From Fodinibacter sp963833495 (lineage in GTDB: Bacteria > Actinomycetota > Actinomycetes > Actinomycetales > Dermatophilaceae): a stretch of DNA of 64,000 bases. Each line of letters starts with the position of its first letter. Position 1 is the first letter of the stretch. Shown here in pieces: positions 32,957-42,019 of this stretch. Both the position numbers and the translations under genes were made by a program. The notes under the pieces are model-generated. The model saw only the letters and a program-made list of their open reading frames with translations, was not told the origin of the DNA and did not search any database. The stretch is taken from NCBI GenBank assembly GCA_963833495.1, contig CAWHYJ010000019.1, positions 10,522 to 74,521 of the forward strand, read 5' to 3'.

Positions 32957-34378
32957 TCAGGCGCGCAGCGCCTGGGCCAGCTGACGGAAGTCGTCGACCA
33001 GGGTGGCCATGTCGTCGTCGGTCGTCACCAGCGAGACCAGCCACTGCTCGTCGAGGCCGGGCGGCGTGAGGATGTGCCGGTTGACGCCCCAGAGCCAGGA
33101 CAGCTCGGCGAGGGCGAAGTCGGTGGCCTTGTAGTCGCGGTAGTTGCGCACCGGGGTGGTCGACCAGGTGACGCACCCCTTGACCCCGAGACCGACGGTG
33201 TGGGCCGGCAGCTCGTACTCGTCGATGATGGCGTCGATGGCCTGCAGGGCGCGCACGTTGACCGCCTCGGCCTCGGCGAGCGCCTCGCGGGTGCAGATCT
33301 CGTCGACCGCACGTGCCGCCGCCATGACCAGCGGGTTGCCGTTGTAGGTGCCGAAGTGGGCCATCCGACCGTCGACGACGACCTCCATGACCTCACGCTT
33401 GCCACCGAACGCCGCCAGCGGCAGGCCGCCGCCGATCGACTTGGCCAGGGTGATCAGGTCGGGGGTGACGCCGAGCCGCTGGGCTGCACCGGCGTAGCCG
33501 GCGGTCAGGCCGGTCTTGACCTCGTCGAAGATGAGCACGACGCCGTGCGCGTCGCAGGCGGCCCGGACCGCCGCGAGGTAGCCCTCGTCGGGCACCACGA
33601 TCGAGAGGTTCTCGATGACCGGCTCGACGACCAGGGCGGCGATCTCGCTGCCGTGCTCGGCGAGCACCCGGTCGAGCTGCCCCAGGTCGTTGTAGGCGAT
33701 CACGTATACCGTGCCGGCCTCGACGTCGAAGGGCACCTGCGGGGTCGGTGCGTCGGCCGGGCCGATCTCGTCGAGCCCGGGCTTGACCGAGACCTGCAGC
33801 GCGTCGTAACCGCCGTGGTAACCGCCCTCGATCTTGATGATCGCCTTGCGCTCGGTGTAGGCCCGCGCACAACGGATGGCGTACATCAGCGACTCGGTGC
33901 CCGAGTTGGTGAACCGGATCATGTCGAGCTGGAACCGGTCGCAGAACCGCTCGCTCATCTCGGTGGCCTGGGGCGACGGCGTCACGAAAAGGGTGCCGGT
34001 GTCGGTGAGTGCCTCGGTGACCTTCTCGACGACGTGCGGGTTGAGGTGGCCGACGAGCATCGCGCCGAAACCCATCGACAGGTCGAGCAGCCGGTTGCCG
34101 TCGACGTCGGTGAGCCAGGCACCGCGGGCCGAGGCGATCGAGACCGGGTAGGGCTCCCAGTGCTGGAAGGAGCTGGTGACCCCGAGCGGCAGCGTCTTGC
34201 TCGCCCGCTCGTTGTGGGCGCCCGACTCCGCCGACCATGAGGTGAACCGCGCCCACTCGGCGGCCAGCAGCCGCTCCACGACCTCGGGGTCGACCGGCCG
34301 GGTGCGCTCGGGCAGACGGCGGTAGGTGCCGGGGTCGTGCGCGGGCACGGCGGGTGCGGTCTGCAGCTGGTCGGTCAT
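32957..34378 (-). CDS. class III PLP aminotransferase (glutamate-1-semialdehyde aminomutase-like)
   Basis: The 473-residue protein has a DVDGNRLLDLSMGFGAMLVGH N-terminal part, RFTNSGTESLMYAIRCARAYTERKAIIKIEGGYHGGYDAL, the PLP-phosphate and Asp region VLIFDEVKTGLTAGYAGAAQRLGVTPDLITLAKSIGGGLPLAAFGGKREVM (Lys of LAKSIGGG is the Schiff base), and MAHFGTYNGNPLVMAAA. It resembles GSA aminomutase but is longer and not near hem genes, so it is more likely an aminotransferase or racemase-like enzyme of unknown substrate. GGAGGAGG precedes ATG 34378. Confidence 0.87.
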   Translation of the reverse strand: MTDQLQTAPAVPAHDPGTYRRLPERTRPVDPEVVERLLAAEWARFTSWSAESGAHNERASKTLPLGVTSSFQHWEPYPVSIASARGAWLTDVDGNRLLDLSMGFGAMLVGHLNPHVVEKVTEALTDTGTLFVTPSPQATEMSERFCDRFQLDMIRFTNSGTESLMYAIRCARAYTERKAIIKIEGGYHGGYDALQVSVKPGLDEIGPADAPTPQVPFDVEAGTVYVIAYNDLGQLDRVLAEHGSEIAALVVEPVIENLSIVVPDEGYLAAVRAACDAHGVVLIFDEVKTGLTAGYAGAAQRLGVTPDLITLAKSIGGGLPLAAFGGKREVMEVVVDGRMAHFGTYNGNPLVMAAARAVDEICTREALAEAEAVNVRALQAIDAIIDEYELPAHTVGLGVKGCVTWSTTPVRNYRDYKATDFALAELSWLWGVNRHILTPPGLDEQWLVSLVTTDDDMATLVDDFRQLAQALRA

Positions 34379-34499
34379 TCGGGGCCTCCTCCCCCACCGG
34401 GAGGTGGGGTCACGTCTGCGGGTTCGGATATCACTCGGGATCACCCTACCTGCCTTCGGATTCCGCTGCCAAGCCCCGATCTGACGACCGGAACCGCGC

Positions 34500-35063
34500 T
34501 CACCCAGCGATCGGGCCGAAGGTGACCTCAGCACTGGACACCACGTCACCCCGGCGGCCCGGGGCGGTGGCCCACGACCAGTAGAGGTTGGTGTGGCTGA
34601 TCACCTGCTCGGGTGCGGGAGCGCCGTAGTCGGTGAGGTCCTCGGTGGTGTGCGCGTCGCCGACCAGCGTGACGTCGTAGCCGCGCACCAGCGCGCCGTG
34701 CAGCGTGGCGCGGATGCAGGCATCGCTCTGCGCGCCGCTGACCACGACCCGCCCGACTCCCCCGGCCGCCAGCACGTCCTCGAGGTCGGTCGCCTCGAAG
34801 GAGTCGCCGTAGTTCTTCTGCACGACGGGCTCCCCCTCGCCCGGCGAGAGCTCGTCGACGATCTGCCAGTCGTCGCTGCCCTGCTCCAGGCCGTCGTCGG
34901 AGTGCTGGACCCACACGACGGGGACGTTCTCGGCGCGGGCCCGGTCGACCAGCCCGGCGATGTTGCCGAGCACGCGGTCGCGGTCGTGGCCACCGACCAC
35001 GACGCCGTTCTGGACGTCGATGACCAGCAGTGCGGTGTTGGGGCGGTGCTCGAGGGTTGTCAT
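34500..35063 (-). CDS. isochorismatase family cysteine hydrolase
   Basis: The 187-residue protein has the cysteine-hydrolase triad: Asp in TALLVIDVQNGVV, Lys in VVQKNYGDSFEAT, and Cys in VVVSGAQSDACIRATLHGALVRGYDVTLVGDAHTTED. Members hydrolyse nicotinamide, isochorismate or similar; the substrate is unknown. AGGAGGAGA lies 6 bases before ATG 35063. It is divergent from the ArsR-YCII pair. Confidence 0.87.
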   Translation of the reverse strand: MTTLEHRPNTALLVIDVQNGVVVGGHDRDRVLGNIAGLVDRARAENVPVVWVQHSDDGLEQGSDDWQIVDELSPGEGEPVVQKNYGDSFEATDLEDVLAAGGVGRVVVSGAQSDACIRATLHGALVRGYDVTLVGDAHTTEDLTDYGAPAPEQVISHTNLYWSWATAPGRRGDVVSSAEVTFGPIAG

Positions 35064-35200
35064 GTCGGTCTCCTCCTGGTGATCGCCGAGCCCTTGCGCG
35101 GTCAACGCTAGATCAGGCCGCCGACAGCGGCCTGCGGGCAGTCAGGGGCCCCGCCCCGCCGTTGCCACCGCCATGGGCGCGGTGCATACTTAACACTGTT

Positions 35201-35584
35201 GTGAACTCACGAACACCTCCCGCGGACGAGCTGGACGCGGTCTTCACGGCGCTGGCGAACTCCCACCGGCGCGAGGTCGTGCTGCTGCTGGCGCAGCGGC
35301 CGGCCACCATCACCGAGGTGGCGCACCGGGTCGGCCTGAGCCTTCCGGCGATCCACCGGCACATCAAGCTCCTCGAGGCGGCGCACCTCGTGCGGCGCAC
35401 CCGGCTCGGACGGGGAAACCTCCTGGCCCTGGAACGGCTGGCCCTGCGGCAGCTGCAGGACTGGACCGACCAGTTCACCCCGTGGTGGGGCACCGACGCC
35501 GAGACCCTCGACAACCATGCGGCCGCCCCAGCGCGCGCCACCGACCAGGCCGGCATACCCGGCGGGAAAGGCAGCACGGCATGA
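35201..35584 (+). CDS. ArsR-family transcriptional regulator
   Basis: The 127-residue winged-HTH protein has LDAVFTALANSHRREVVLLLAQRPATITEVAHRVGLSLPAIHRHIKLLEAAHLVRRTRLGRGNLLAL and a Trp-rich tail. It lacks the metal-binding ELCVCDL motif, so it is a non-metal ArsR of the kind paired with SRPBCC or YCII proteins. The GTG start sits in AT-rich DNA with AACA-C-TGTT over the promoter, a possible autoregulatory operator. It overlaps the next gene by ATGA. Confidence 0.85.
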   Translation: MNSRTPPADELDAVFTALANSHRREVVLLLAQRPATITEVAHRVGLSLPAIHRHIKLLEAAHLVRRTRLGRGNLLALERLALRQLQDWTDQFTPWWGTDAETLDNHAAAPARATDQAGIPGGKGSTA

Positions 35585-35871
35585 GCACGTTCCTCTTCCT
35601 CTACAAGGGCTACGTCACCCCCACCCCCGAGATCGGCCGGGACTGGATGCAGTGGTTCGAGTCGGTCGGCGAGCAGATGGTCGACAGTGGCCACCCGATG
35701 AGCGGCGGGGCGGAAGTCACCCCCGCCGGCACCACCGACCTCGAGCTGGGCGTGGACTCCTTCACCGGCTACTCGGTCATCGAGGCCGACGACCGCGAGG
35801 CCGCGCTGGCCCTGGCCCGGACCAACCCGATGATCACCAGCGTCGTCGTGCACGAGCTCGCCAAGATGTAG
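35581..35871 (+). CDS. YCII-related small protein
   Basis: The 96-residue protein has STFLFLYKGYVTPTPEI, WMQWFESVGEQMVDSGHPM and GYSVIEADDREAALALARTNPMI, the ferredoxin-like YCII-type layout. It is coupled to the ArsR gene by ATGA; ArsR-YCII pairs are common. Enzymatic role is unknown. Confidence 0.78.
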   Translation: MSTFLFLYKGYVTPTPEIGRDWMQWFESVGEQMVDSGHPMSGGAEVTPAGTTDLELGVDSFTGYSVIEADDREAALALARTNPMITSVVVHELAKM

Positions 35872-35890
35872 CACCTACGCTGGCCGCACC

Positions 35891-37009
35891 ATGCAGTGCG
35901 ACTACTTCGACGCCGGCCGGTGCCGCTCGTGCACCCTGATGGGCACCCCCTATGCCGACCAGGTCGCCGCCAAGCAGCACCGGACCACCGCCGCCCTGAC
36001 CGGCGTCGCGCCCCACCTGGCATGGCTCGACCCCGCGCGCAGCCCGGCATCCCACTACCGCAACAAGGCCAAGCTGGTCGTCGGCGGGCACGCCGGGAAC
36101 CCGACCCTCGGCATCCTCGACGAGCGCGGGCGCGGTGTCGACCTGCGTCGCTGCGGCCTGTACGAACCCGGCCTGGCCGCGACGTTCGACCCGCTGCACC
36201 GCTTCGTGTCGGACCTGCGCCTGGAGCCCTACGACGTGCCGGCCCGACGCGGCGAGCTGAAGTACCTCATCGTCACGCACTCCCCCGACGGCGAGCACCT
36301 CGTGCGGTTCGTGCTGCGCTCGAAGCGCCACCTCCCCGAGCTGCGGGCCGCGCTCCCCCGGCTGCTCTCCGACCTGCCGTCGGTGCGCGTGGTCACCGCG
36401 AACCTGCACCCGGAGCACAAGGCGGTGCTCGAGGGCGAGACCGAGGTACCGCTGACCGAGCAGACCCTGCTGCCGATGCGGGTGGGCGACGCCACGCTGC
36501 TGCTCGGGCCCCGGTCGTTCTTCCAGACGAACACCTCGGTGGCCGCAGCCCTCTACCGCCAGGCCCGCGACTGGGTGGACGACGCGGCCCCGTCCGTGGT
36601 GTGGGACCTCTACTGCGGCGTCGGCGGCTTCGCGATGCACGCCACCGCACCGGGCCGCACGGTGCTCGGGGTCGAGACCTCGACCGACGCGGTCGACGCG
36701 GCGCGCGCCGCGGCCGGGCAGGGACCGGATGCGGCGCGGTTCCAGGTCGGTGACGCCACGACGGCCGGCCGCTCCCCCGCCCCCGACCTCGTGGTGGTGA
36801 ACCCGCCGCGGCGCGGCATCGGCCGCGACCTCGCCTGCTGGCTCGACGCGTCGACGGCGGCCGAGGTGATCTACTCCAGCTGCAACGTCGACTCGCTGGC
36901 GCGAGACCTCGCGGCGATGCCGTCGCTCACCCCGGTCACCGGCCGGGTCTTCGACATGTTCCCGCAGACCCCGCACACCGAGGTGATGCTGCGGCTGGAG
37001 CGCCGCTGA
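35891..37009 (+). CDS. rlmC: 23S rRNA (uracil-C5)-methyltransferase RlmC-like
   Basis: The 372-residue TrmA/RumA-family enzyme has the Fe-S motif at the N-terminus (CDYFDAGRCRSC, with a further Cys in LRRCGLYE). The SAM-binding segment is VVWDLYCGVGGFAMHATAPG, followed by VVVNPPRRGIG and the catalytic-Cys motif YSSCNVDSLARDL. It methylates U747 of 23S rRNA (m5U). TACGCT lies 9 bases before ATG 35891. Confidence 0.88.
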   Translation: MQCDYFDAGRCRSCTLMGTPYADQVAAKQHRTTAALTGVAPHLAWLDPARSPASHYRNKAKLVVGGHAGNPTLGILDERGRGVDLRRCGLYEPGLAATFDPLHRFVSDLRLEPYDVPARRGELKYLIVTHSPDGEHLVRFVLRSKRHLPELRAALPRLLSDLPSVRVVTANLHPEHKAVLEGETEVPLTEQTLLPMRVGDATLLLGPRSFFQTNTSVAAALYRQARDWVDDAAPSVVWDLYCGVGGFAMHATAPGRTVLGVETSTDAVDAARAAAGQGPDAARFQVGDATTAGRSPAPDLVVVNPPRRGIGRDLACWLDASTAAEVIYSSCNVDSLARDLAAMPSLTPVTGRVFDMFPQTPHTEVMLRLERR

Positions 37010-37037
37010 CGGGTGGGCCCCCGGCTACGGTGGGGCG

Positions 37038-37715
37038 ATGGGGGACGAACGCAACTGGGACGCCGAGGGCACCAGGCTGGCCGGCGAGGCCGAGGCCGAC
37101 GGCGAACCCACTCGGTGGTTCGAGGAGCTGTGGTCGAAGGCCGCGCGCGACGAGGTCGACATGCCCTGGGACCGCACCGCGCCCTACCCGCCGGTGCTCG
37201 CCCTCGTCGATGCCGCGGGTGACGCAGCCGGTCGGCGCGCCGTCGTCGTGGGTGCCGGGCTCGGGGCGGATGCCGAGCTGCTCGCGTCCCGCGGCTACCG
37301 CACGGTCGCCTTCGACCTCGCGCCCTCAGCCATCGAGCTCGCCCGGGCACGGCACCCCGGCAGCGCCGTCGACTACCGGGTCGCCGACCTGCTCGACCTG
37401 CCCGACGACCTGGTGGGCGCATTCGACCTGGTCGTCGACGTGTTCACGGTGCAGGCCCTCCCCCGGCCGCTACGCGAAGCGGCCGTCGACGGCATCCGCT
37501 CGCTGGTGGCTCCGGGCGGTGAGCTGCTCGCGGTGCAGTTCGTGCACGAGGACGACGCGCCCGAGGACGACGGACCACCCTGGCTGGTCACCCGGGCGGA
37601 GATGGAGTCCTTCGCCGCCGGGGACGTCGCGCTGGTGTCGCTGAGCCGAGGACCACACCCGCTGCGCCCGGGGGGGCCCGACGCCTGGGTGGGCCTCTTC
37701 CGCCGGGGCGGCTAG
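37038..37715 (+). CDS. class I SAM-dependent methyltransferase
   Basis: The 225-residue protein has motif I VVVGAGLGADAELLASRGYRTVAFDLAPSAIELARARHP, then YRVADLLDLPDDLVGAFDLVVDVFTVQALP and APGGELLAVQFVHED. The N-terminal FEELWSKAARDEVDMPWDR resembles thiopurine/TehB-type methyltransferases. Substrate unknown. TACGGT lies 6 bases before ATG 37038. Confidence 0.87.
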   Translation: MGDERNWDAEGTRLAGEAEADGEPTRWFEELWSKAARDEVDMPWDRTAPYPPVLALVDAAGDAAGRRAVVVGAGLGADAELLASRGYRTVAFDLAPSAIELARARHPGSAVDYRVADLLDLPDDLVGAFDLVVDVFTVQALPRPLREAAVDGIRSLVAPGGELLAVQFVHEDDAPEDDGPPWLVTRAEMESFAAGDVALVSLSRGPHPLRPGGPDAWVGLFRRGG

Positions 37716-37727
37716 CGGCTGCGCCCG

Positions 37728-38080
37728 TCAGAAGCCCAGCGCCGAGACGTTGACGGTGCGCCAGCGCCGTTGCAGCACAGCGTGATCGGGTGCGCGTTCG
37801 TCGACCACGGCCCACTCGTCAGTGGACCGCAGCAGCCTCACGGGGTGCACCATCACCGGTGTGCTCGACCGGGCGTCGAGGCGCACCACCCGGCGAACGC
37901 GAATCGCGTCGGCCAGCGCGCGCACCCTGCGGTCGGGATCGGTGGCCGCGCCACCACGAGCTTCGAGTGGGCGCGGGCCGCGGCACCCGCCAACCCCAGC
38001 TCGGCCAGCTCGGGCACCGGAGCGGCCAGGAGCACCCCGAGCGCCTCGGCCTCGTCGCTCGCCGCTTCGCCAACTACGCG
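37728..38080 (-). pseudogene. relic of a WYL-domain transcriptional regulator
   Basis: The 3' part reads DPDRRVRALADAIRVRRVVRLDA, later VHPVRLLRSTDEWAVVDE and RWRTVNVSALGF, the end of a WYL domain. Upstream, in a different frame, ASDEAEALGVLLAA, then LAELGLAGAAARAHSKLVVA, matches the segment between HTH and WYL domains. The two are joined only by a frameshift about 37940-37960, and no HTH remains. A plus-strand stretch (38041-38155, ending FANYATAVLELLGQAELEHVA) also looks coding-like but has no start or identifiable family. Confidence 0.5.
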
Positions 38081-38270
38081 ACAGCGGTGCTGGAGCTGCT
38101 CGGCCAGGCAGAGCTGGAGCACGTCGCGCGCAACAACCGGGTGGGCAGCACGTGAGTGTCCCGCCGGCCTGCGGGACGAGGTTTCTTAACGTTCCGTTGA
38201 TGCACTCTTAGTATTCGCCGCCCGGCCCGTTCCTAGGCTCTGGCACCTCCCCTTTAGAGGATGGTGCCTC

Positions 38271-39650
38271 GTGGCCACTGAATCCATCGGCGGACGGCGG
38301 TTGCGGGTAGGTCGGGGGGGAGGCGCAGCACGTCGTCGGCTCGCTCCCGCCCTGTGGGCACTGCTGGTGGCAACGGCGGTGCTCATCCCCCTCTGGGCGC
38401 TCTGGTCGGCGCCCGAGTACGCGCACCAGGGCCTGCTGCGCTGGGTCTCCCTCAGCACGGCGCTGTCGGCGGCGTCGCTACTGGTGCTCACCTTCGTGCT
38501 GCCCAGCCGGTTCCGGCCTCTGACCGGATACCTGGGGGTCGAGCGGCTGCTGCGGGGACACCGGGCGCTGGCACTGGCGGCCGTGACCCTGGTGCTGGTG
38601 CACGTGGCGGCCGTGCTGCTGCGTCCCGAGATCGGCATCGCGGTGCTCGATCTGCGCAGGGCACCCCCGCGGGTGTGGGCCGCCACCATCGCCACCCTCA
38701 GCCTGCTCGGCCTCGTGGCGCTGGGGCTGAGCCGGCGGCGTCGCCGGCCGCGCTACGAGGGGTGGCGGCTGGGCCACGTGGTGCTGGCCAACCTCGCGCT
38801 GCTCGCGACCGCCCTGCACGTGCTGTGGCTGGGTGACCTGACCCGCTACCCCGAGGCGCGGTGGTGGTTCGTCGGCATCGGGGTGGCCATGCTGCTGGCC
38901 GTCGCCCACCGCTGGATCTGGCGACCCCTGCGCTCGCGCCGCAACCGCTACGTCGTGGACGAGGTGCGTCGCGAGTCCACGACCGCCGTCACCCTGGTGC
39001 TGCACGCGGCCGGCCACGCCGGGGTGGAGTTCCGCCCCGGGCAGTTCGCCTGGCTGAAGATCGGCACCTCACCCTTCGTGTTCGAGGAGCACCCCTTCAC
39101 CATCGCCTCCGCGGCGACCGAGCCATGGCGCAAGGAGTTCACCATCAAGGGGATCGGTGACTTCAGCGAGCTCGTCGCCGGGCTCCGACCCGGGCGCAAC
39201 GTGTTCCTCGACGGACCGCACGGGTCGTTCACCCTCGACGGCCTCACCTCCGAGCGGTTCGTCATGATCGCCGGAGGGGTCGGCATCACCCCGATGCTCA
39301 GCATGCTGCGCACCCTGGCCGACGTCGCCGACCCCCGACCGGTGCTGCTCGTCGTCGCCGGCCGCACCGCCGATGACATGCTGCACCGGGCCGACTCCGA
39401 GCACCTCGACCAACGCCTGAACCTCCAGCTCGTCGAGATCCTCGAGGAGCCGCCCGACGACTGGGACGGCGAGATCGGGCGCTTCACCCAGGAGGTGCTG
39501 GAGCGGGCTCTGCCCGGGCGGCGGCGCCGCGAGGTCGTCGACTACTTCATCTGCGGGCCTGGGCCCATGGTCGCTGCGGCCACCCGCATCGTGAGCGACC
39601 GGGGGGTGCCGGGCCGGCGCATCCACACCGAGCTCTTCGACGTCGTCTGA
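38271..39650 (+). CDS. ferric-reductase-like transmembrane flavoprotein (NOX/FRE type)
   Basis: The 459-residue protein has about six N-terminal helices (residues 25-210) with paired histidines in candidate haem positions (GHRALALAAVTLVLVHVAAV; LGHVVLANLALLATALHVLW). It continues with an FAD domain (RPGQFAWLKI, EEHPFTIASA) and an NAD(P) domain (MIAGGVGITPMLSMLR, CGPGPMVAAATRIV). It should pass electrons from NAD(P)H via FAD and haem across the membrane to Fe(III) or oxygen. GTG 38271 has AGAGGA upstream. Confidence 0.88.
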   Translation: MATESIGGRRLRVGRGGGAARRRLAPALWALLVATAVLIPLWALWSAPEYAHQGLLRWVSLSTALSAASLLVLTFVLPSRFRPLTGYLGVERLLRGHRALALAAVTLVLVHVAAVLLRPEIGIAVLDLRRAPPRVWAATIATLSLLGLVALGLSRRRRRPRYEGWRLGHVVLANLALLATALHVLWLGDLTRYPEARWWFVGIGVAMLLAVAHRWIWRPLRSRRNRYVVDEVRRESTTAVTLVLHAAGHAGVEFRPGQFAWLKIGTSPFVFEEHPFTIASAATEPWRKEFTIKGIGDFSELVAGLRPGRNVFLDGPHGSFTLDGLTSERFVMIAGGVGITPMLSMLRTLADVADPRPVLLVVAGRTADDMLHRADSEHLDQRLNLQLVEILEEPPDDWDGEIGRFTQEVLERALPGRRRREVVDYFICGPGPMVAAATRIVSDRGVPGRRIHTELFDVV

Positions 39651-39671
39651 GCCGGTCGTACGCTGTCGGGC

Positions 39672-40517
39672 GTGACCTTCTCGATCGCCGCCCGGGAGGG
39701 GGACGCCTGGGGCGTCGCCGTCGCCAGCAAGTTCCTCGCCGTCGGGTCGGTGGTGCCGGCCGTGCGCCCCGGAGTAGGCGCGGTCGCGACCCAGTCGCTC
39801 GCCCGGGTCGCCTACCTCGACGAGGTGCTCGACGCGCTCGCGGCGGGGACCGAGGTCGGCGCCGCCCTGGCGGATGCCGTCGCGGGCGACGACGGCCGGG
39901 CCCAGCGCCAGGTCGGCGCGGTCGGCCCGACCGGTGCGGCCACCTTCACCGGCGAGGGCTGCCTGAGCTGGGCCGGCGGCGTCGCCGCCGGTGACGCGGA
40001 CTCGGCCTACGCCATCCAGGGCAACATCCTGACCGGCCCGGAGGTGGTCGAGGCGATGGAGGCGGCCTGGCTCGGCACGGCGGGGCAGCCGTTCGACGCC
40101 CGGCTGGTCGCCACCGTCCTCGCCGGGGATGCCGCCGGTGGTGACTCCCGCGGCCGGCAGAGCGCGGCGATCCTCGCGCACGCCCCGGGCGCCGGCTACG
40201 ACGGCTGCGGCGTGCTCGCCGACCTGCGGGTGGACGACCACCCCGACGCACCGCGCGAGCTGGCCCGCCTGCACGACCTGTCCACACTGCTCTTCGGCGG
40301 TCCCGAGGACGTCGAGCCGCTCCAGGGCGCCCTGCGCGACGAGGTGGCGACGCTGCTCACGGCGGTGGGACGCGGCATCCACCGGGGTGACGTGGACGCG
40401 GCCCTCGAGGCCTGGATGTCGGAGGTCAACCTCGAGACCCGGCGCTCCCTCGGCGGCATCGACGCGCGCGTGCTCACCGAGCTGCGGGCGGCGGCCGGAG
40501 GCGCCGACCCGGCCTGA
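39672..40517 (+). CDS. DUF1028 domain protein (Ntn-hydrolase-like)
   Basis: The 281-residue protein begins TFSIAAREGDAWGVAVASKFLAVGSVVPAVRPGVGAVATQSLA, the DUF1028 signature, with GNILTGPEVVEAM and a C-terminal putative peptidoglycan-binding-like region (GGIDARVLTELRAA). Family members are predicted Ntn hydrolases of unknown substrate. TACGCT lies 7 bases before GTG 39672. Confidence 0.87.
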   Translation: MTFSIAAREGDAWGVAVASKFLAVGSVVPAVRPGVGAVATQSLARVAYLDEVLDALAAGTEVGAALADAVAGDDGRAQRQVGAVGPTGAATFTGEGCLSWAGGVAAGDADSAYAIQGNILTGPEVVEAMEAAWLGTAGQPFDARLVATVLAGDAAGGDSRGRQSAAILAHAPGAGYDGCGVLADLRVDDHPDAPRELARLHDLSTLLFGGPEDVEPLQGALRDEVATLLTAVGRGIHRGDVDAALEAWMSEVNLETRRSLGGIDARVLTELRAAAGGADPA

Positions 40518-40523
40518 CGGGGC

Positions 40524-41144
40524 TCACTCGAAGCGGGACGGGTCCCCGGACCCCACCCGCACGACCTCCGCGGCCCCGCTCGAGAAGTCGACGACAGTGG
40601 TGGGCTCGGTGCCGCACTCCCCCGAGTCGATGACGACGTCGACCACGTGGTCGAGCTCCTCCTTGACGGTCCAGCCGTCGGTCATCGGCTCGTCCTCGCC
40701 GGGCAGCATCAGGGTCGAGGAGAGCAGCGGTTCGCCGAGCTCCGCGAGCAGGGCTCGCACCACCGGGTGGTCGGGGATGCGCACGCCCACCGTGCGCTTC
40801 TTCGGGTGCTGCAGCCGGCGGGGCACCTCGTGGGTGGCCGGCAGGATGAAGGTGAACGGGCCGGGCGTGGACGCCTTCACCGCCCGGAACACCGAGTTGT
40901 CGACGTGCACCAGCTGGCCGAGCTGGGCGAAGTCGCGGCAGATCAGCGTGTAGTGGTGGCGGTCGTCGAGCCGGCGGATCTCGCGGATGCGGTCCTTGCC
41001 CGACTGGTTGCCCACCATCGCGCCGAGGGCGAAGCCCGAGTCGGTCGGGTAGGCGATCAGGCCGCCGTCGCGCAGCACCGCCACCGCCTGGGCGACGGCC
41101 CGGGGCTGCGGGTCGACCGGGTGCACGTCGAGGTAGCGAGCCAT
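40524..41144 (-). CDS. Sua5/YciO/YrdC-family protein (threonylcarbamoyl-AMP synthase type)
   Basis: The 206-residue protein has the YrdC dsRNA-binding fold: AVAVLRDGGLIAYPTDSGFALGAMVGN, KDRIREIRRLDDRHHYTLICRDF, STPGPFTFILPATHEVPRRL, and KKRTVGVRIPDHPV with LLSSTLMLPGEDEP. The SGFALG and KKRTVGVR pattern is closer to YciO than TsaC, so the t6A synthase role is less certain. TATCGT lies 6 bases before ATG 41144. It converges with DUF1028 6 bases away. Confidence 0.85.
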   Translation of the reverse strand: MARYLDVHPVDPQPRAVAQAVAVLRDGGLIAYPTDSGFALGAMVGNQSGKDRIREIRRLDDRHHYTLICRDFAQLGQLVHVDNSVFRAVKASTPGPFTFILPATHEVPRRLQHPKKRTVGVRIPDHPVVRALLAELGEPLLSSTLMLPGEDEPMTDGWTVKEELDHVVDVVIDSGECGTEPTTVVDFSSGAAEVVRVGSGDPSRFE

Positions 41145-41160
41145 GCGCCAACGATAGAGG

Positions 41161-42009
41161 TCAGGTGCTCCGCAGCCCGCGGTTCCAGAGCTCGGTGGTC
41201 TGCACCACCCAGAAGACCGCGAAGAGCGTGATCAGCACGACCTCGACCCAGAACACCAGGGTGGTCGACGAGGTGGCGAGGTTGATGGCCACCGTCGCCA
41301 CGAGCGCCGCGAGCATGGCCACGGCGATCATCCGGTACATCGCGACGTAGCGACCATGGGTCGACGGGGCGGCCCCGTGGCGCACCGCCTCCTGGACGTC
41401 GCGGGCGTTGAGCCAGACGACGCCGATGATCGCCAGGAACATCGGGATGGCGGCAGCGTCGTGGCCGTGCGCGATGAAGCTGTCGCGGGCGACGACGAAC
41501 CACACGACCCCACCGCCGAGCACGGCCACGGTGAGGGCGGCTCCGAGCCGCTCGACCGTGCTCAGGCCGTCGAACCCGCCCTGCCGCAGGGTGATCACGA
41601 CGGCCACGGCCCCGACGACCGCCGCGGTGAAGAACAGGGCGGGCATGTTGTTGCCGACGAAGGCAGGGATGTCGGGAGCCAGCAGCTCGGTGGACCCGCA
41701 CCCGGGCACGGCCAGCGTGGGGATGAACGCGACCCCGGGGGCCAGCATCCCGGCGAGGTTCATCAGCACGTCCTCGCCGTCGGTGTTGCCCTTCAGCGCC
41801 ACCAGGCACACGCCCATCGTGACGAGCACGCCGATGAGCACGGCGTGCACCGGCGTGTAGTAGTAGGCGCTGATCGACGGCTGCAGGCAGCGGCCGGCGG
41901 CCCACCACTCCAGCACGACCGAGGTGTAGAGCAGCAGCACCAGGGCGGCAAGGGCGATGCGCAGGTAGTTGTAGGTCTTGACGGCTGCCAGGGCCGGGTC
42001 GGGCTCCAC
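41161..42009 (-). CDS. integral membrane protein of unknown function
   Basis: The 282-residue protein has seven or eight predicted helices (for example YNYLRIALAALVLLLYTSVVLEWW and HAVLIGVLVTMGVCLVAL). The conserved-looking SISAYYYTPVHAVLIG and an extracellular PGCGS between helices are notable. SISAYYYTP is seen in uncharacterised actinobacterial and proteobacterial membrane proteins. GTG 42009 follows the OsmC stop by 10 bases, so it is likely in the DUF1697-OsmC operon. Confidence 0.8.
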   Translation of the reverse strand: MEPDPALAAVKTYNYLRIALAALVLLLYTSVVLEWWAAGRCLQPSISAYYYTPVHAVLIGVLVTMGVCLVALKGNTDGEDVLMNLAGMLAPGVAFIPTLAVPGCGSTELLAPDIPAFVGNNMPALFFTAAVVGAVAVVITLRQGGFDGLSTVERLGAALTVAVLGGGVVWFVVARDSFIAHGHDAAAIPMFLAIIGVVWLNARDVQEAVRHGAAPSTHGRYVAMYRMIAVAMLAALVATVAINLATSSTTLVFWVEVVLITLFAVFWVVQTTELWNRGLRST

Positions 42010-42019
42010 CCCGGCCCGC

